Shown one piece after another: positions 1 through 10,996 of a DNA stretch of 64,000 nt. The DNA is taken from contig JXTB01000036.1 of assembly GCA_002914805.1 (NCBI GenBank), forward strand, positions 1,318,630 through 1,382,629, written 5' to 3'. Every line of letters begins with the position of its first letter. Positions within the stretch are counted from its first letter, which is position 1. Below the pieces are notes generated by a model. The model saw nothing but the letters and a program-made list of their open reading frames with translations. It did not search any database and had not been told where the DNA came from. This DNA is from Parasponia andersonii (lineage: Eukaryota > Streptophyta > Magnoliopsida > Rosales > Cannabaceae). The position numbers and the translations under genes are program-made.

Positions 1-1
1 A

Positions 2-568
2 GCAGCAAAGAGAGTTTTACGTTATTTATAGAGAACAAAAGATTACATGCTCACTTATCAGAGATCTGATCATTTGGAGATCGTGGGGTATTCCGACTCC
101 GATTATGCTGGATGCCTAGATAGTAAGAGATCCACTTCAGACTATATTTACCTACTTGCCGGAAGAGTTGTATCATGGAAGAGTGTTAAGCAGACGCTCA
201 CAGCTTCATCCACTATGGAGGCAGAGTATATAGCTTGTCATGAGGTATCAAATCAAGGAATATGGCTGCAGAATTTTATCACTAGGCTGCAAATTATCGA
301 TGGCATTGATAAGCCATTAAAGATTTATTTTGATAATAGAGCTGCTGTTTTATATTCCAATAACAACAGAAGCTCATCAAAGTCTAAGCATATAGACATT
401 AAGTTTTTAGTTGTTAAAGAAAGAGTTTAAAGTAATTTAGTGTCTATAGAACATATCATAACTAACTCCATATTGGCAGATCCGCTCACCAAAGGTTTAA
501 CGCCTATGGTGTTTCATGAGCATACTGCCCATATGGGTGTTGTACAATTTAAAGATTTTCAGGATTAG
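2..568 (+). pseudogene. Ty1-copia RNase H domain, C-terminal end of a dead polyprotein
   Basis: This is the last domain of a copia Gag-Pol polyprotein, cut by the window edge. Copia RNase H hallmarks are visible: SDSDYAGC with the first catalytic Asp, then SWKSVKQT, the STMEAEYIA motif with the catalytic Glu, YFDNRAA with a further Asp, and KHIDIKF. The same frame runs on past a stop to a typical tail (LADPLTKGL). Two in-frame stops break it, TAG at 29-31 and TAA at 428-430, so it cannot make a full protein. It lies about 460 bases upstream of the element's polypurine tract and 3' LTR in the same orientation, as expected for copia. The element is plant-type; its clade was not resolved. Confidence 0.93.
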
Positions 569-1030
569 TAGGAGTTAGATTTTACGAGTTCTCTTGTGAC
601 AGACACATTTATTATTTGATATCAATTAAGTGATGGTTTTCTTTTGTACTCTGAATTTATATTTAATTTTCTTTCTATCTGCTGATTTGCATTACGTTGC
701 GGTTTTGCATAAAGAAAAAGACTAAGGTTGATTCGTTGGAATCATAAAGAAGGACCAAATAGAAATAGGCATGTAAGATCACTTTTCGTGTAATTTCCAT
801 ACCACACATCCATACTTAATCTGTGTCATTGCGTGTATTGATTTGGTAATCATTGATGGGTTTAGTTGCCTACCTAAGTACAATGAAGGTCACTTTAGCT
901 TTATGTTGATATACAAAATGGTGCAGATTGTCTTAAGGAGTAATTTCTTAACAAATAGTAATAAAGTGCGCACTCAAGTTTTCATTATATAATTGTCTAA
1001 AAAAAAACTTATATAGCCCAAGTGGGAGAT
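569..1030 (+). other. 3' untranslated region and polypurine tract of the copia element
   Basis: Non-coding tail between the polyprotein stop and the LTR. It ends in the purine-rich run AAGTGGGAGA (1020-1029), the usual plus-strand primer placed against the LTR's TGTTGG start. No other gene is seen in it. Confidence 0.8.
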
Positions 1031-1446
1031 TGTTGGGTTACTCATGTAACCTAGTATGTGGGCCATAGTTTTTTATAACAATTATATAATATTAGGGTTG
1101 TCTAATTAAGTGATCTAATTTTAGGCTCAGGAAATTACCTATAAAGTGTAGACTCTGTAATGTGTGGTTACATAATCCTAATCTAATAAGGATTGATGAG
1201 ATCTTTATTGGTGACTAGTATATAAAGACATAAATATAGGGTTTTGGTCCTCAACCAAAATAGATCGTGTGCTCTTCTCCTCTACCTCCATCTATAGAAG
1301 AGTACCCATTGAGCATACATAGAGTATTCTGGCTATGGAAGACCTTCTACCCTCAGACTCTAATCAGTTAATCGTTGCTGCTTACGTGATCGCATCCTTT
1401 GCTGTCAAACTCAATGGATTCAGGTTAGTCACAGGTTCTCTCAACA
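1031..1446 (+). repeat. 3' LTR of the copia element
   Basis: About 416 bp starting TGTTGGGTTA and ending CTCTCAACA, giving the TGTTG...CAACA terminal inverted repeat of copia LTRs. A polypurine tract abuts its 5' edge. A TATAAA box at 1221-1226 lies roughly 190 bp into it. The next five bases (AATCT) would be one side of the target duplication; the other side is outside the window. Confidence 0.88.
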
Positions 1447-3050
1447 AATCTTTTCCTGACAATTTGGCATGATAGATTCTTGGATTATATTTGGTTTATT
1501 AATCCATTATGCAAATCCTACAGACCTTCCTTTATTTGGCAAACCATTCTGTAGGGAAGAGACATCATCGATGCTGGCTCACAATGAAGAATAGACAATG
1601 GCAAGAAAGTCAAATCTTATTTGGCAAACCATTCCGTAGGGAAGAGACATCATCGAAGCTGGCTCACAATGAAGAATAGATAATGGCAAGAAAGTCAAAT
1701 ATTTTGTGATAGGTGGATCCCCAAAACTCATTCCTTCCGCCCAATAACAGCCAGATAGGTGGATACCCAGAACTAGTTCTTTCTACCCAATAACAGCCCC
1801 GAACTTATGTTTGGAAAGTACTGTTGCTCTCCTTATTGAGAATGGCAATAGATGGAACGAAAACCTAATCAAGGATCTTTTTCTCAAGATGGACTCAGAT
1901 GTTCATTGCAACATTCTACTGGGTGATGGATTGTTGGATGATTGTCTCTTATGGCATTATGATAAGGCAAGAACGTACTCGATCAAAAATGGTTACAAAC
2001 TAGCTCAAGCTCTAAAAAGGAAATCAACTCCTTTGTATCCTCTGCTGACATTTCGAACTGGAGGAGACGCCTTTGGCGCCTTAAGATACCAAACAATGTG
2101 AAAATTTTCTTGTGAAAAACTTGTTGGGACCTTATTCCCACTAGGTATAACTTAGCAAAATGTCATGTCCCCATTAATGTTTCTTGCCTGTGGCACATCT
2201 CGACGCCGGAAACAACAACTTCTCATGCTCTCTTATTTTGCCTAGTAGCTAAAAGTCTTTGGAATGTTCCATCATTTCTGAGCAGATTTCCCACCTCACT
2301 AGCCAGTACTTTATTGAAAATATCACATCACGTTTTACTAAGTTGAGGCATGAGGTGTTGGTTATTTTTTCTTGGCACGTATAGATCATCTGGTTCTATA
2401 GAAATTTATGGGTTCATGAACAAAAAGAAGTTCTAGTATCTTGGATTCCCCTCCAGGCTCAGACCAAACAAAGTCAATTCCAAGCCTCATCATTAGTCTC
2501 GAAGCCTCCCTCTCCACACTCTCAATCTCGTTGGCAACTTCCTTAAATTAAATGTTGAGGTTGCAATGATGAAAAAAGGAAGTTGTATGGGACTGGGCGA
2601 CATTATAAGGAATCACGTAGGCGAAGTCATGATCACATTCTGCTCAAATATGAGAATTTCTTGCTCTTCTGAAGTCGCTAAAGCTTTGGCTCTGCATCTC
2701 AGTATTTCCCTCACTAAAAATACAATAATGCTTCCCTTATTGATAGAATCAGATGCACTCGATATGATAAACTAAGCAAATAACCTAATAGTGGTCTTCG
2801 TAGAGATTAAAATTATCGTGAAAGATATCCAAAACCTCCTTTGTTCTATTCCTGATAGTATTGTTAGTTTTGTTCCGTGACATGTAATAGTGCTGCCCAC
2901 CACTTTGACTAAATTTGTTGTAGCCAACGATGGCGTATTTTCTTGGCCAGGAGAAACCCTCGATGGCTATTGAGTTGACCAATTTTCTAATGAAGTTTTC
3001 TCCTCTATAACTGAGTTTCCTCCACACAAAAAAAAAAATACGTTGTCAAT
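1447..3050 (+). pseudogene. Degraded plant LINE (non-LTR retrotransposon) ORF2, 3' part
   Basis: Across several frames the translation follows the C-terminal half of plant LINE ORF2. First comes the linker around an RIDNGKKVK-like motif (about 1530-1720). Then comes the reverse-transcriptase zinc-binding domain, with LWRLKIPNNVKIFL, IPTRYNLAKC, CLWH and THALLFC (about 2060-2260). Last is the plant RNase H domain (RVT_3 type), with CMGLGDIIRNHVGEV, EVAKALALHLS and KDIQNLLCSIPDSIVSF (about 2550-2900). Stops and frameshifts are frequent, so it is dead. It begins right after the copia LTR, which may have inserted into it or next to it. No poly-A tail or target duplication was resolved. Its 3' end abuts the promoter of the small gene at 3619. 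Confidence 0.85.
1532..1701 (+). repeat. 85-bp tandem duplication inside the LINE remnant
   Basis: Two adjacent near-identical copies (about 1532-1616 and 1617-1701) start ATTTGGCAAACC and end AAGAAAGTCAAAT. They differ at only a few bases. The duplication falls within the LINE linker upstream of the zinc-binding domain and is not a multiple of 3, so it shifts the frame. Confidence 0.92.
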
Positions 3051-3618
3051 TTTATAAGGTGGGAACAAGAATAAGTCACCACGTGAAATGAAGCTAAAGC
3101 TTTAATTTCTCACCACCGCGTCGGTTACAGCAGGGGGTGTGAACTTGTGGTTTTGAATTACACGTGGCAGACAAAGGAAGAAGGGTATACAAGAACATGA
3201 TATTCTCATTACGTAGTGGTAGCATTAATGGATTAGATCAAAAACCAAATAACCCAACCCAAATAATAACAACTATTCCAATAACAAATTAAATAAATAA
3301 ATACATTAAAAAAAAAGTCCAAAGAGCAATAGAATATTCTAGATACGCGGTTGCCAACATCTCCAAAATCCAGACTCAACCATGTTCTTCTAGAACTCCT
3401 AACCTTTCCCCAAAACATGTCTTTCTTTCCAAAAATCTATAAATTGGAAAACATAAAATCTGCTCCCGATCAACATATAAACAATCGAAGAATTAAATCA
3501 ATTTTGGAGGGAGCAAAACAAAACAATAAGTGAAGCCTCGTTATTGAGTTGGTGATCACCACAGCGAGCGATTGATTGAAGAAGAAGATAAAGAAAGAAA
3601 GAAAGTAAGTAAAAGAAG
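3051..3618 (+). promoter_or_regulatory. Promoter and leader of the small Cys-rich gene, with G-box/ABRE and heat-shock-like elements
   Basis: Visible motifs are a CACGTG G-box at 3080-3085, CACGTGGC (an ABRE-type G-box) at 3161-3168, an interrupted heat-shock element GAATATTC at 3332-3339 followed by TAGA, and TTCTAGAA at 3388-3395. TATAAA boxes lie at 3438-3443 and 3476-3481. Spacing to the ATG at 3619 leaves a leader of roughly 110-150 bases. Motif presence is seen directly; stress inducibility is inference. Confidence 0.55.
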
Positions 3619-3822
3619 ATGTGTTTGGTGTTCGTATGCGACGAGGACGAGAGGGTGGTGTCGAGGCAAGCGGCGCCTGGGACATGTCCCTACTGCGGAG
3701 GAATGGTGCAGGCCATGGATGTCGAGTCTCAATGGAGGTTTTGCTTTCTTCCCCTCTACTGGAAAACTAGGCGCAAATTCTATTGTACCATCTGCTCAAG
3801 ACGACTTGTCGTTCAGTACTGA
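3619..3822 (+). CDS. Small conserved plant Cys-rich (zinc-ribbon-like) protein, 67 aa
   Basis: Single-exon 67-residue protein starting MCLVFVCDEDE. It has two CxxC pairs, CPYC (about residues 24-27) and CTIC (about residues 56-59), that could form a zinc ribbon, and between them a WRFCFLPL block followed by a basic stretch KTRRK. It ends RRLVVQY. I recognise this as a very small conserved protein present in many plant genomes, with no established biochemical function known to me; database names for it vary. The start is the first ATG after a plausible TATA box and leader, in good context (AAGATGTG). It has no signal peptide or membrane segment. It converges with the PTRHD1-like gene downstream. 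A longer overlapping frame (3572-3958) is rejected because this frame carries the conserved motifs. Confidence 0.82.
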   Translation: MCLVFVCDEDERVVSRQAAPGTCPYCGGMVQAMDVESQWRFCFLPLYWKTRRKFYCTICSRRLVVQY

Positions 3823-4681
3823 TTTCCAACTCCTCTTTACCCGATCCATACATCAAACGTCCATAGTTTCTTTTTCTTTTTTTTTTTCCCCCCCTCTTTT
3901 TTTTTTAGTTTTTCTGGGTGTATATAGATTCTATGTTGCTGTAAATTTTTTTCCTTGATGTGTGTTGTGAAGTGCAATAATTTTGGTCGATTGCTTTCTC
4001 GCTTTGATTATAAAGACTACAGATCCTTTTACAGTAATCATGATCCGTCTCTTATGTAATTTAGCTTTGAATGTTTATCCGAATGTTACACTTGACATAT
4101 TTACACTCAAATCAAATGTGTTACCCTAGTTGAAAGAGGGAAACAAGTAAAAAAAAAAAAAGAAAAAAATCAGTAGCATAGAACATTTCGTTATCACTTT
4201 TTTTGCTTCTTTCTGTCAGCTTTCCAACGTGGTCTAAAGATATATAAATACTCTTACCAATGTAAAACTTGACCCAGTTAAGGAATTTTTTCCTGCAAAA
4301 TATACTGCTTTAGAATTTAAGGTCCGTGTTGAGTTCGATTTCTCAATAGGAGTGAGGATCAACCAATCTAAGCATATTGCTTGCAATTGCTCAAGTTCGA
4401 TCTTTCACAGGACCAAGTTCAACCTAAGCGTCATTCAGATTGTGCCAAGTATAAAAATTCATAGGTATTTTTAAAATAACGAACATAAAAACTAAAAATT
4501 CCAAGTTTCTTTTCTGAAAGCATGTATGAACATAAGCCTCTTCTTCCAAAAAGCATCACATTCACATTTCAAGTGTTGGACGAGTTTCTCTTCAAATGCT
4601 CGGAACAATCGTTTGTACTTCCCATGCAAGTACCAAAATTAGAATACAATGAGCGAGGAGAAGCGCAAAAGTGTAAGCAAC
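3823..4681. other. Intergenic region between two convergent genes
   Basis: Holds the 3' UTR of the small gene (T-rich, about 3823-4000) and the 3' flank of the PTRHD1-like gene. No additional gene is seen. An AATAAA polyadenylation signal for the minus-strand gene lies at 4682-4687, about 55 bases past its stop. Confidence 0.6.
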
Positions 4682-4740
4682 TTTATTGAGTGGATAATCA
4701 GGATTAATAAGCTGAAAGGGTGATCAGATTAGCAATTACA

Positions 4741-6764
4741 TTACTTACAGAGTTTTAGCTTTTTGAAATATGGTGATACAATGGACTTGGGGTAAGGTTT
4801 CGTAGCGAGACATGTAGGAAAATTCTCAGGTTGTTCAATCCACAGTTTGTGTGCTATGCCACCGGCCGTGAGCTTTGCCGATAAGTTCAAAATTTGGGTT
4901 TCTCCTTTCACCTCAAGGGTGACCTGAATGTTTACAGTACGTTAGTGGTGGCCACCAGTTACATTGTTTAACACATAAGCCAGCTTAATATAACTTTAAG
5001 CAGAAGATGAAAAAGAAGACAACTTAGCAAGAATACTAGACAATTAAGGCAGGGGATCAGTAAGCAAGTACTTAAGCTTTAATTAAAAAGAATTTACAAG
5101 CCCAAAGCTCCATCTAAAAATGTGTATCCAACAATAGTGTACATAAGCAATGGGAAGAGATCCATCTATGGATGGACAAAGGACAGAAAATGCCGAACTG
5201 GGATAAACAGTTCGATTATTTTACGCATAACCCTTGATTTTATTACGCAGTCTAAAGAAATCCACTTGGGGCATATTTACTAATCCATAATAGAGAGGTA
5301 AAAAAAATTAGGAAAGAAAAGGATTTCTCTTTCACTTGTTCACATTCCAATTTCAAATGAAAAGGAATTCTATCCATTCCTACGTATTGTTTCTTATTCC
5401 CCTCTATTTCCTTTCCTTTAATTCCCACTTACACACTTGTAAAAATAGCCTTGGTTCAAAATGGTGGTGTGCATGAGTGGTGAAACAAATGAAGGGAAGG
5501 GCACCATACTAGCGAAAGTTATGGGGTAAATCTCCAACTTACTAGATATTTATGCCTTGTAAAACGAAGCATAGACGTGTTATATTTTTGAGAAAATAAA
5601 ACCACACACATTTTAATTAACAACTCTATCCCTCTATTATGTGGTGGATGAGAATGTGAACTTTTTTTTTTTTTTTAAGTATATGACAAAATAATAAGAT
5701 GGTTTTGGCGTGTACTCTGTGACATAGCATACTACGGTCTTCGGGAAAAATTACAGGGCCCTACTTCTCAGTTTAGGAAAAACGAAAAAGTTTTGTAATT
5801 GACACAATCTTAGACCGAAAGTTACAAACAGGTAATAACATAAAAACCTTTAAAAGGCACGCGAAAGTATTCCATGTTGTATAGACATTTCAGTAACCTG
5901 AACTGAACCAATAATTGATCAGCATCAAAACAAGTAAAGTGGAATGCCATTGCCCATAATTCACCTTGTAATAAACCAAATAGACATGGCTAGAAAACTC
6001 ATTAATTCTCTCTGCCTCACATTGTAAAATGCTTTAAAATTCTATTAGACAAGTACATTTTCTCGGCTTCACTATAATGAAAATCCAAGATGAACAACAA
6101 AGCAATTCATTTGGCTGAATCTAAAAACCATCAGTTGGATTAGGATCACAGTTCACAAACAATAAGTCAAATTTTTAAAGCTATCAACAATATTCAAAAT
6201 AATTAAAAAATTAATACATAAATAAATAACAACCTGTCTATAAATCCAAATCCCAGATTCCAAAGGCACCAAAAATCTCACAAAAACAGAAATCAGCACA
6301 ACTATACCACATCTAATAAATAAAAATTAATGGGTCAATCGGAAAAGTTCATTTTGAGGACTTATTACCTTATGCATAGAATCGATGTTTTCGGGGCTAC
6401 AATACTGGAGCGTATGAGGATCATCTTTGTTGGACCAAATGGCCGATACGGAGGCATGGCAGCCCTGTGTTACCACGCTCCCTACCGGCCACGTGTCGGT
6501 CAGATCTCGACGAAGCACCACGTACTGAACCAGAACATCGGAGCTTTGGGCCTCAACGGCGTCGTCTTCGGAAGTGAGCGGAGTGGACTCGGCAGCCGAG
6601 CTAGGTTGACTCATTGAGTTTGGGCTGAGTCGACTCAGTGGCCGAGTTGAGAGCGAGCTAGGTGGGGAAAATGAAGCCCAAACTCGGGTGCTGTGGATTA
6701 TTGTCGAGCGTGATTGGGAGACTGCGCAAGTGCAACGAAACGGTGCGAAGAGGGACGCGGCCAT
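4741..6764 (-). CDS. PTRHD1-like protein, peptidyl-tRNA hydrolase 2 (PTH2) fold, two exons
   Basis: Exon 1 is 6764-6369 (132 codons) and exon 2 is 4923-4741 (60 codons plus stop), joined by a phase-0 GT-AG intron (CATAAG|GTAATA ... TTCAG|GTCACC). The product is about 192 aa. The PTH2-type core starts at about residue 77 with DVLVQYVVLRRDL, followed by GSVVTQGCHASV and, in exon 2, the VTLEVKGETQIL, KLTAGGIAHKLWIEQP and CLATKPYPKSIV blocks. This is the plant homologue of PTRHD1; true peptidyl-tRNA hydrolase activity is not proven by the sequence. The N-terminal ~75 residues are rich in Ser, Arg and Ala, which suggests an organelle transit peptide (inference). I chose the ATG at 6764-6762 (MAASLF, G at +4). 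An in-frame ATG five codons upstream (6779) is possible but in poorer context. The intron carries a MITE. Confidence 0.9.
5269..5450. mobile_element. Short MITE, PIF/Harbinger-like, in the PTRHD1-like intron
   Basis: The 182-bp stretch has imperfect terminal inverted repeats (GGGCATATTTACTAA at the left; GGCTATTTTTACAAG read inward from the right, about 10 of 15 matching). It is flanked on both sides by TTG, consistent with a 3-bp target duplication. The interior is a purine/pyrimidine-rich palindromic-looking segment. The class assignment is tentative. Confidence 0.45.
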
Positions 6765-7483
6765 CGTATATACGTACATATATTCTTCTTGTTTGTTTAC
6801 ATTTTTGTAGTGACTTTCTTTTTCTTTTAAGTCATTTATTTTCTTTTTTTGGGTGTGAATTAAAAAATTACACAGATCTATAGTTAATTATTTGATTTAT
6901 AATTGCTTCATTTTTTTTTTTAAATTTAAGTTAACAAGTTTTACAAAAATTAAACACAAAAAAAAACAGAAACAAAAGTAGTATAGCACTTCATTCCATT
7001 GTGGAGAGTTCAAACTTGGTCGTACAAAGTTCATGGTGAAATATGTGACAATTATTACCTATTTACAAAAAGATAAATACAATTTTCACTAGAATGAATA
7101 CAATTTAGATAAAAAAAAATTGAAAAAAAGAAAGAAAAAGAAAAATATTTTGAAGCATTTGACTATTTTTCACAGAGTAGAAACAAACTTGACCGAAACC
7201 ATATTTGAATTCAACAAAAACCAAATCTAATGACAATGAGTCACCTCCTTCCAGTCCAATTGTGACAAAGATTTATGGAAGAGTTGATGAAGAAGCTTGG
7301 TCATGATTCATAGATATCAGATGATTTGAACTCTTTGATTAGGATATTTAGATAAATTTAGATAAATGAGATTGCTCTAAGGGTTATTTCTTATAAAATA
7401 AAAATTAGTCTTTTACCACCGTGAGGCCATTAGTTGTAAGAATCCCTCCACAATTTGAATCAACTACCGCCAAAATATTGTGA

Positions 7484-7514
<31 letters not shown>

Positions 7515-7676
7515 TTTCACTTTTCATAAATATTTTCCATCAATCAGATATTCTGTTCTTTTTAAAATAAAAATTTGGAAGATTTTATTTTATATTTAAC
7601 ATTTTCGCCATTTATTTAGTTTATACCTCCGGTTTTAGTTAATATTATCAATGTCATTCAAATTTAAAACTTTACG
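6765..7676. other. Upstream flank of the PTRHD1-like gene, AT-rich intergenic
   Basis: Promoter side of the minus-strand gene, then AT-rich DNA with poly-T/A runs and a (TA)n tract at 7483-7506. No gene is recognised. Confidence 0.5.
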
Positions 7677-8010
7677 TAGAGTTGTAAATATAAGTTACCT
7701 GGCCGTTCGGGCCAAAATAGAAATTTGGGTTAGGCTAAGTTGGGTCATGGATGGTATCAGATTAGATCAGTCTGATATCATTTTGTAAAAATATTATTTT
7801 TTAATACTAATTATAAAAAAACGACAAAATATTTTTTTAAAAAAATTGACTACTGGGTCCGGTTGGCTCAACGACCTCATTACTTCGGCTCAGTCCAGTC
7901 CAGTGTTAGGGTCAGGCCAAGCCTGGGCCGTGAATCATGTGAGGCTAGACTCAAGCTAAATTTGTAAATCGCAGGCCAGCCGTTTAGCTTAGCCCATATT
8001 TGCATCTCTA
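7677..8010. mobile_element. Non-autonomous hAT-like element (about 334 bp)
   Basis: Ends are TAGAGTTGTAAATAT on the left and, read inward from the right, TAGAGATGCAAATAT (13 of 15 matching). The subterminal sequence is rich in GGCC/GGGCC-type words, as in many plant hAT-type MITEs. A convincing 8-bp target duplication was not found, so the element is probably old. It has no coding capacity. Confidence 0.5.
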
Positions 8011-8269
8011 AGATTAAACAAAATTATACCTTTTTTAGATTAATTACCATTTTTGACCATTTTATTTACTAAAAATACCCTTTTAAACATAAAAGATATA
8101 TATATATATATATATAAACAAATAAGTTNATAAGTATTTTCTAAAAGTAATAAAATTTAGAATTTGTTTAATATTAAGATTTGAATCTAGATTAATTATT
8201 AAACATATAAAGTTTAAAGTTTAAAAAGACATTTTGGTAAACTTAACCCATAAAGAGTAAATTTTAACT

Positions 8270-8465
8270 CTGAAAATTAATATTGATAATAGCCAAAATA
8301 TATAAAGGACTAAATTTTAGCTTATATTTTAAGTAAAGGTAGATTCTTTAAACATTATAGCAAAATAATCGGTATACAGTGGATATACAAAGTCTAAAAA
8401 ATGATATACCTAGTATAAAAAACTATTATATTCAGTATATAAATAGATATACTAAGTATAAAAAT

Positions 8466-8500
<35 letters not shown>
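8270..8500 (+). repeat. AT-rich dispersed repeat, copy 1
   Basis: The core at 8309-8390 (ACTAAATTTTAG ... TTTTAAGTAAAGGTAGATTC ... AAAATAATC) recurs in diverged form at 17575-17640 and, on the minus strand, at 44781-44856. It continues into words like GATATACTAAGTATAAAA and a (TA)n tract. Family unknown. Confidence 0.5.
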
Positions 8501-8501
<1 letters not shown>

Positions 8502-8630
8502 CAATCGTCTAGTGGTTATAAATTAGGGGTTAGTACTTAAGAAGATGGAGGGGAATAGGGTTCAAACCCTACACTTGGTGTTTCTCAAGGAGAATACTTT
8601 TCCACGCAAGCTACTAAATCATGGTGTAAA
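8500..8630 (+). repeat. SINE-like (tRNA-derived) fragment
   Basis: An A-box-like TCTAGTGGTTA at 8508-8518 and a B-box GGTTCAAACCC at 8559-8569 are about 40 bp apart, as in RNA polymerase III-transcribed tRNA-derived SINEs. It does not fold as an intact tRNA and has no clear tail or target duplication. A decayed tRNA pseudogene is an alternative. Confidence 0.42.
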
Positions 8631-8799
8631 AATAGATATATTCGGTTAGAAAATGGATATTTATAAAAGTAAAGTATAAATAAAGGACATACACACTCTA
8701 ATTTCTCAAGCTTAAAATATATATTAACCTAATAGTTAAATGTAAGATATAAAGGGTTACCTACAAAACTTGAGACCGGAAGTCCAAAAATTGAAAAAT

Positions 8800-9960
8800 C
8801 TCAAATGTGTTGACTTTTATTTTATTTTTAAAATTCAGAGATTTATTTCAAAAAATAGCATTTAAAAAATAAAAAACATATTTATGAAAATACCATTTCT
8901 AAAAAATGTTTAGAAAAATGACTTTTCAAAAAAAAAAAGTATATTTCAAAGGTATACGGAGGTAATCAATTGGGTTACTTTGGGTAAACGATTGGGGCAC
9001 TTGAGATAACTCAAATATCTACTCAATTGGTAAAAAATAGTACATTTCAAAATATTTTTGAGAATGATATTTTCTAATAAATTTGAAACTTTTAAAATAC
9101 AACATTTTTCAATTTTTTGAAATTAGACCATATAAATCAAATGGGTCATTTTACATGAATCCAGGCCCATAGTCTAAAAAATTTAAAAAAATTTAGATGG
9201 GCTGAAAATTTTGAGAAATTCCAAATTTATTTAAAAAATTATCACTCTTTAATAATATTTAAAGAAAATGACCTTTTTTAAAAAACTTTGTACTTTAAAA
9301 AAGTACTCAAGATAACTAATTACTTACTTGGAGTAATTAAGAGTTACTTGAGATAACTAATCCAACTACCCCAAATAACTTAATCATTTACCTCAAGCAC
9401 CTCATCAATTATGAAAAGTGATATTTTTATAAATATTCTTAGAAGGAATATGTTTCTAAATAGTTCCAGGATTTGTCCCAAAAAAAAAATATCCAGGCTT
9501 TTCCAATTTTTTAAAATTTTACCATAAAAATTCAAATTGTCTCAATCAAATTTCTCCTTATAAAAATTTTGGATCAATCCTTTTACCATTCCACTTAGAT
9601 TCCTAATATTGCACGGGCTTCTTATAAAATTTCAGGCTCAAAATACCAAAAATCGAAAAAAAAAAAATCAAATGGGCTGAATTTTTTGATAAGTCCCGGA
9701 TTGATTTAGAAATATACCACTTTTATTTCAAAATTGATATTTTCCAACGAGACTCGAGATAACCTATTTAGTGAAAATTACTAAATAGTTCAAGCATTTC
9801 TTCAATTAATAAAACAAATGATATTTTTTTAAATACTTTTAAACGTGTGATTTTTCTAATTAAAATCCAAAATTTTTCGAATAATTTCAAATTTTGGAAT
9901 TTTTTAATTTTTTTGAAAAATTACCATTAAAAAAAATTAAAATTTCTCATAATGCCTTGG
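8800..9960. repeat. Degenerate long tandem repeat, period about 475 bp
   Basis: Landmark TGGGCTGA recurs at 9198 and 9673 followed by similar AT-rich text (TTTATTTAAAAAATTATCAC-like, then CTCAAGATAAC-like and TTCAAGCA...TCAATTA-like words). A diverged earlier copy starts near 8800. There is no coding capacity. It could be three remnants of one AT-rich transposon. Confidence 0.45.
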
Positions 9961-10996
9961 TCGAGGATACCGTAATTATTATTGTTATTATTCCCAAAGG
10001 ATAAAAAGACAGTAACTATTAATCACGGTCGGGCCTGGTCCAACCCAATAACTTAGATGCTTGATGAGGATCAGCTTGACTCACTACCTCAGTATATAAA
10101 TAATTCATAATCGGATAGGAATGAAATCAAACGTCCAATAGATATAATAGATAATAATATTGATAGAAAAGGTCATGTGAATAACTAAAATTTTAAGTAA
10201 TTTAGAGATTATTATCAATTTAAGTTATTTTTTTATTGATAAAAAATAAATTTAAAAAAAAGTACTCTCAACATTACTTCTCTTTTACGTTTTGCATGCA
10301 TTAAGAAAAACATGCTATTATTTAGGATTGTCCAAGATACTTTAGTTTGGAATAGACTGATAAGTGTGATAGGTTTGATTCATGGTTAGACCAAAGAAGC
10401 AGATCATTCCGAGATTTGGACGACAAAGAATACCACATATTATTTAAATATGGAACCATTAACTATTAAATAATATACAAAATGGACAAATTATTTGATT
10501 TCAAAGCTTTAAATAGCGAATTAAATTGTACAGGCAAATGTTAAAAAGTATAGTAGCTGAATACAGACATAATAAAATATTAAAGAATAAAATAGACAGT
10601 TCAAAATAATTAGTTGAACTTGATAAAGTTGAATATAAGATATGACATCGTAAAGTTGGATTTATTTTAAAGGAAAATTGTCGTAAAATCATGTGTTTTA
10701 ATATATATATATATATATATATATAAAGTGCTCTTAAAGAGAATAATATTAATAAAAGCCAAAAAACTTCAATTACAATATATAAAACACAGAAAATTAT
10801 ATTTTCAAAATCCTAAAAAAAAAAAAAGACAAAAAATATATTACAAATACAACAACAACGAGAATTGTGGATTACATAATTCTCCAAAAGAATAAGATAA
10901 TAAGGATCATCACTAAATAATTATTTTCACATGTTACTGAACTATGTTCTTAGTAGGTAGACTATAATCTCAATATTAAATGAGATCTACACCTAA
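9961..10996. other. AT-rich intergenic DNA
   Basis: No gene is recognised. It contains a (TA)n tract at 10700-10725. The short open frames here have no recognisable motif. Confidence 0.45.

Noticed and set aside
3572..3958. 128-codon plus-strand frame overlapping the small Cys-rich gene
   Set aside because: The overlapping 67-aa frame (3619-3822) carries the conserved CPYC, WRFCFLPL and CTIC motifs. The longer frame has none and ends in poly-T-encoded Phe.
4320..4450. Possible second SINE (AGTTCGATTTCT and CAAGTTCGATC words)
   Set aside because: No A-box at suitable spacing and no tail; evidence too thin.
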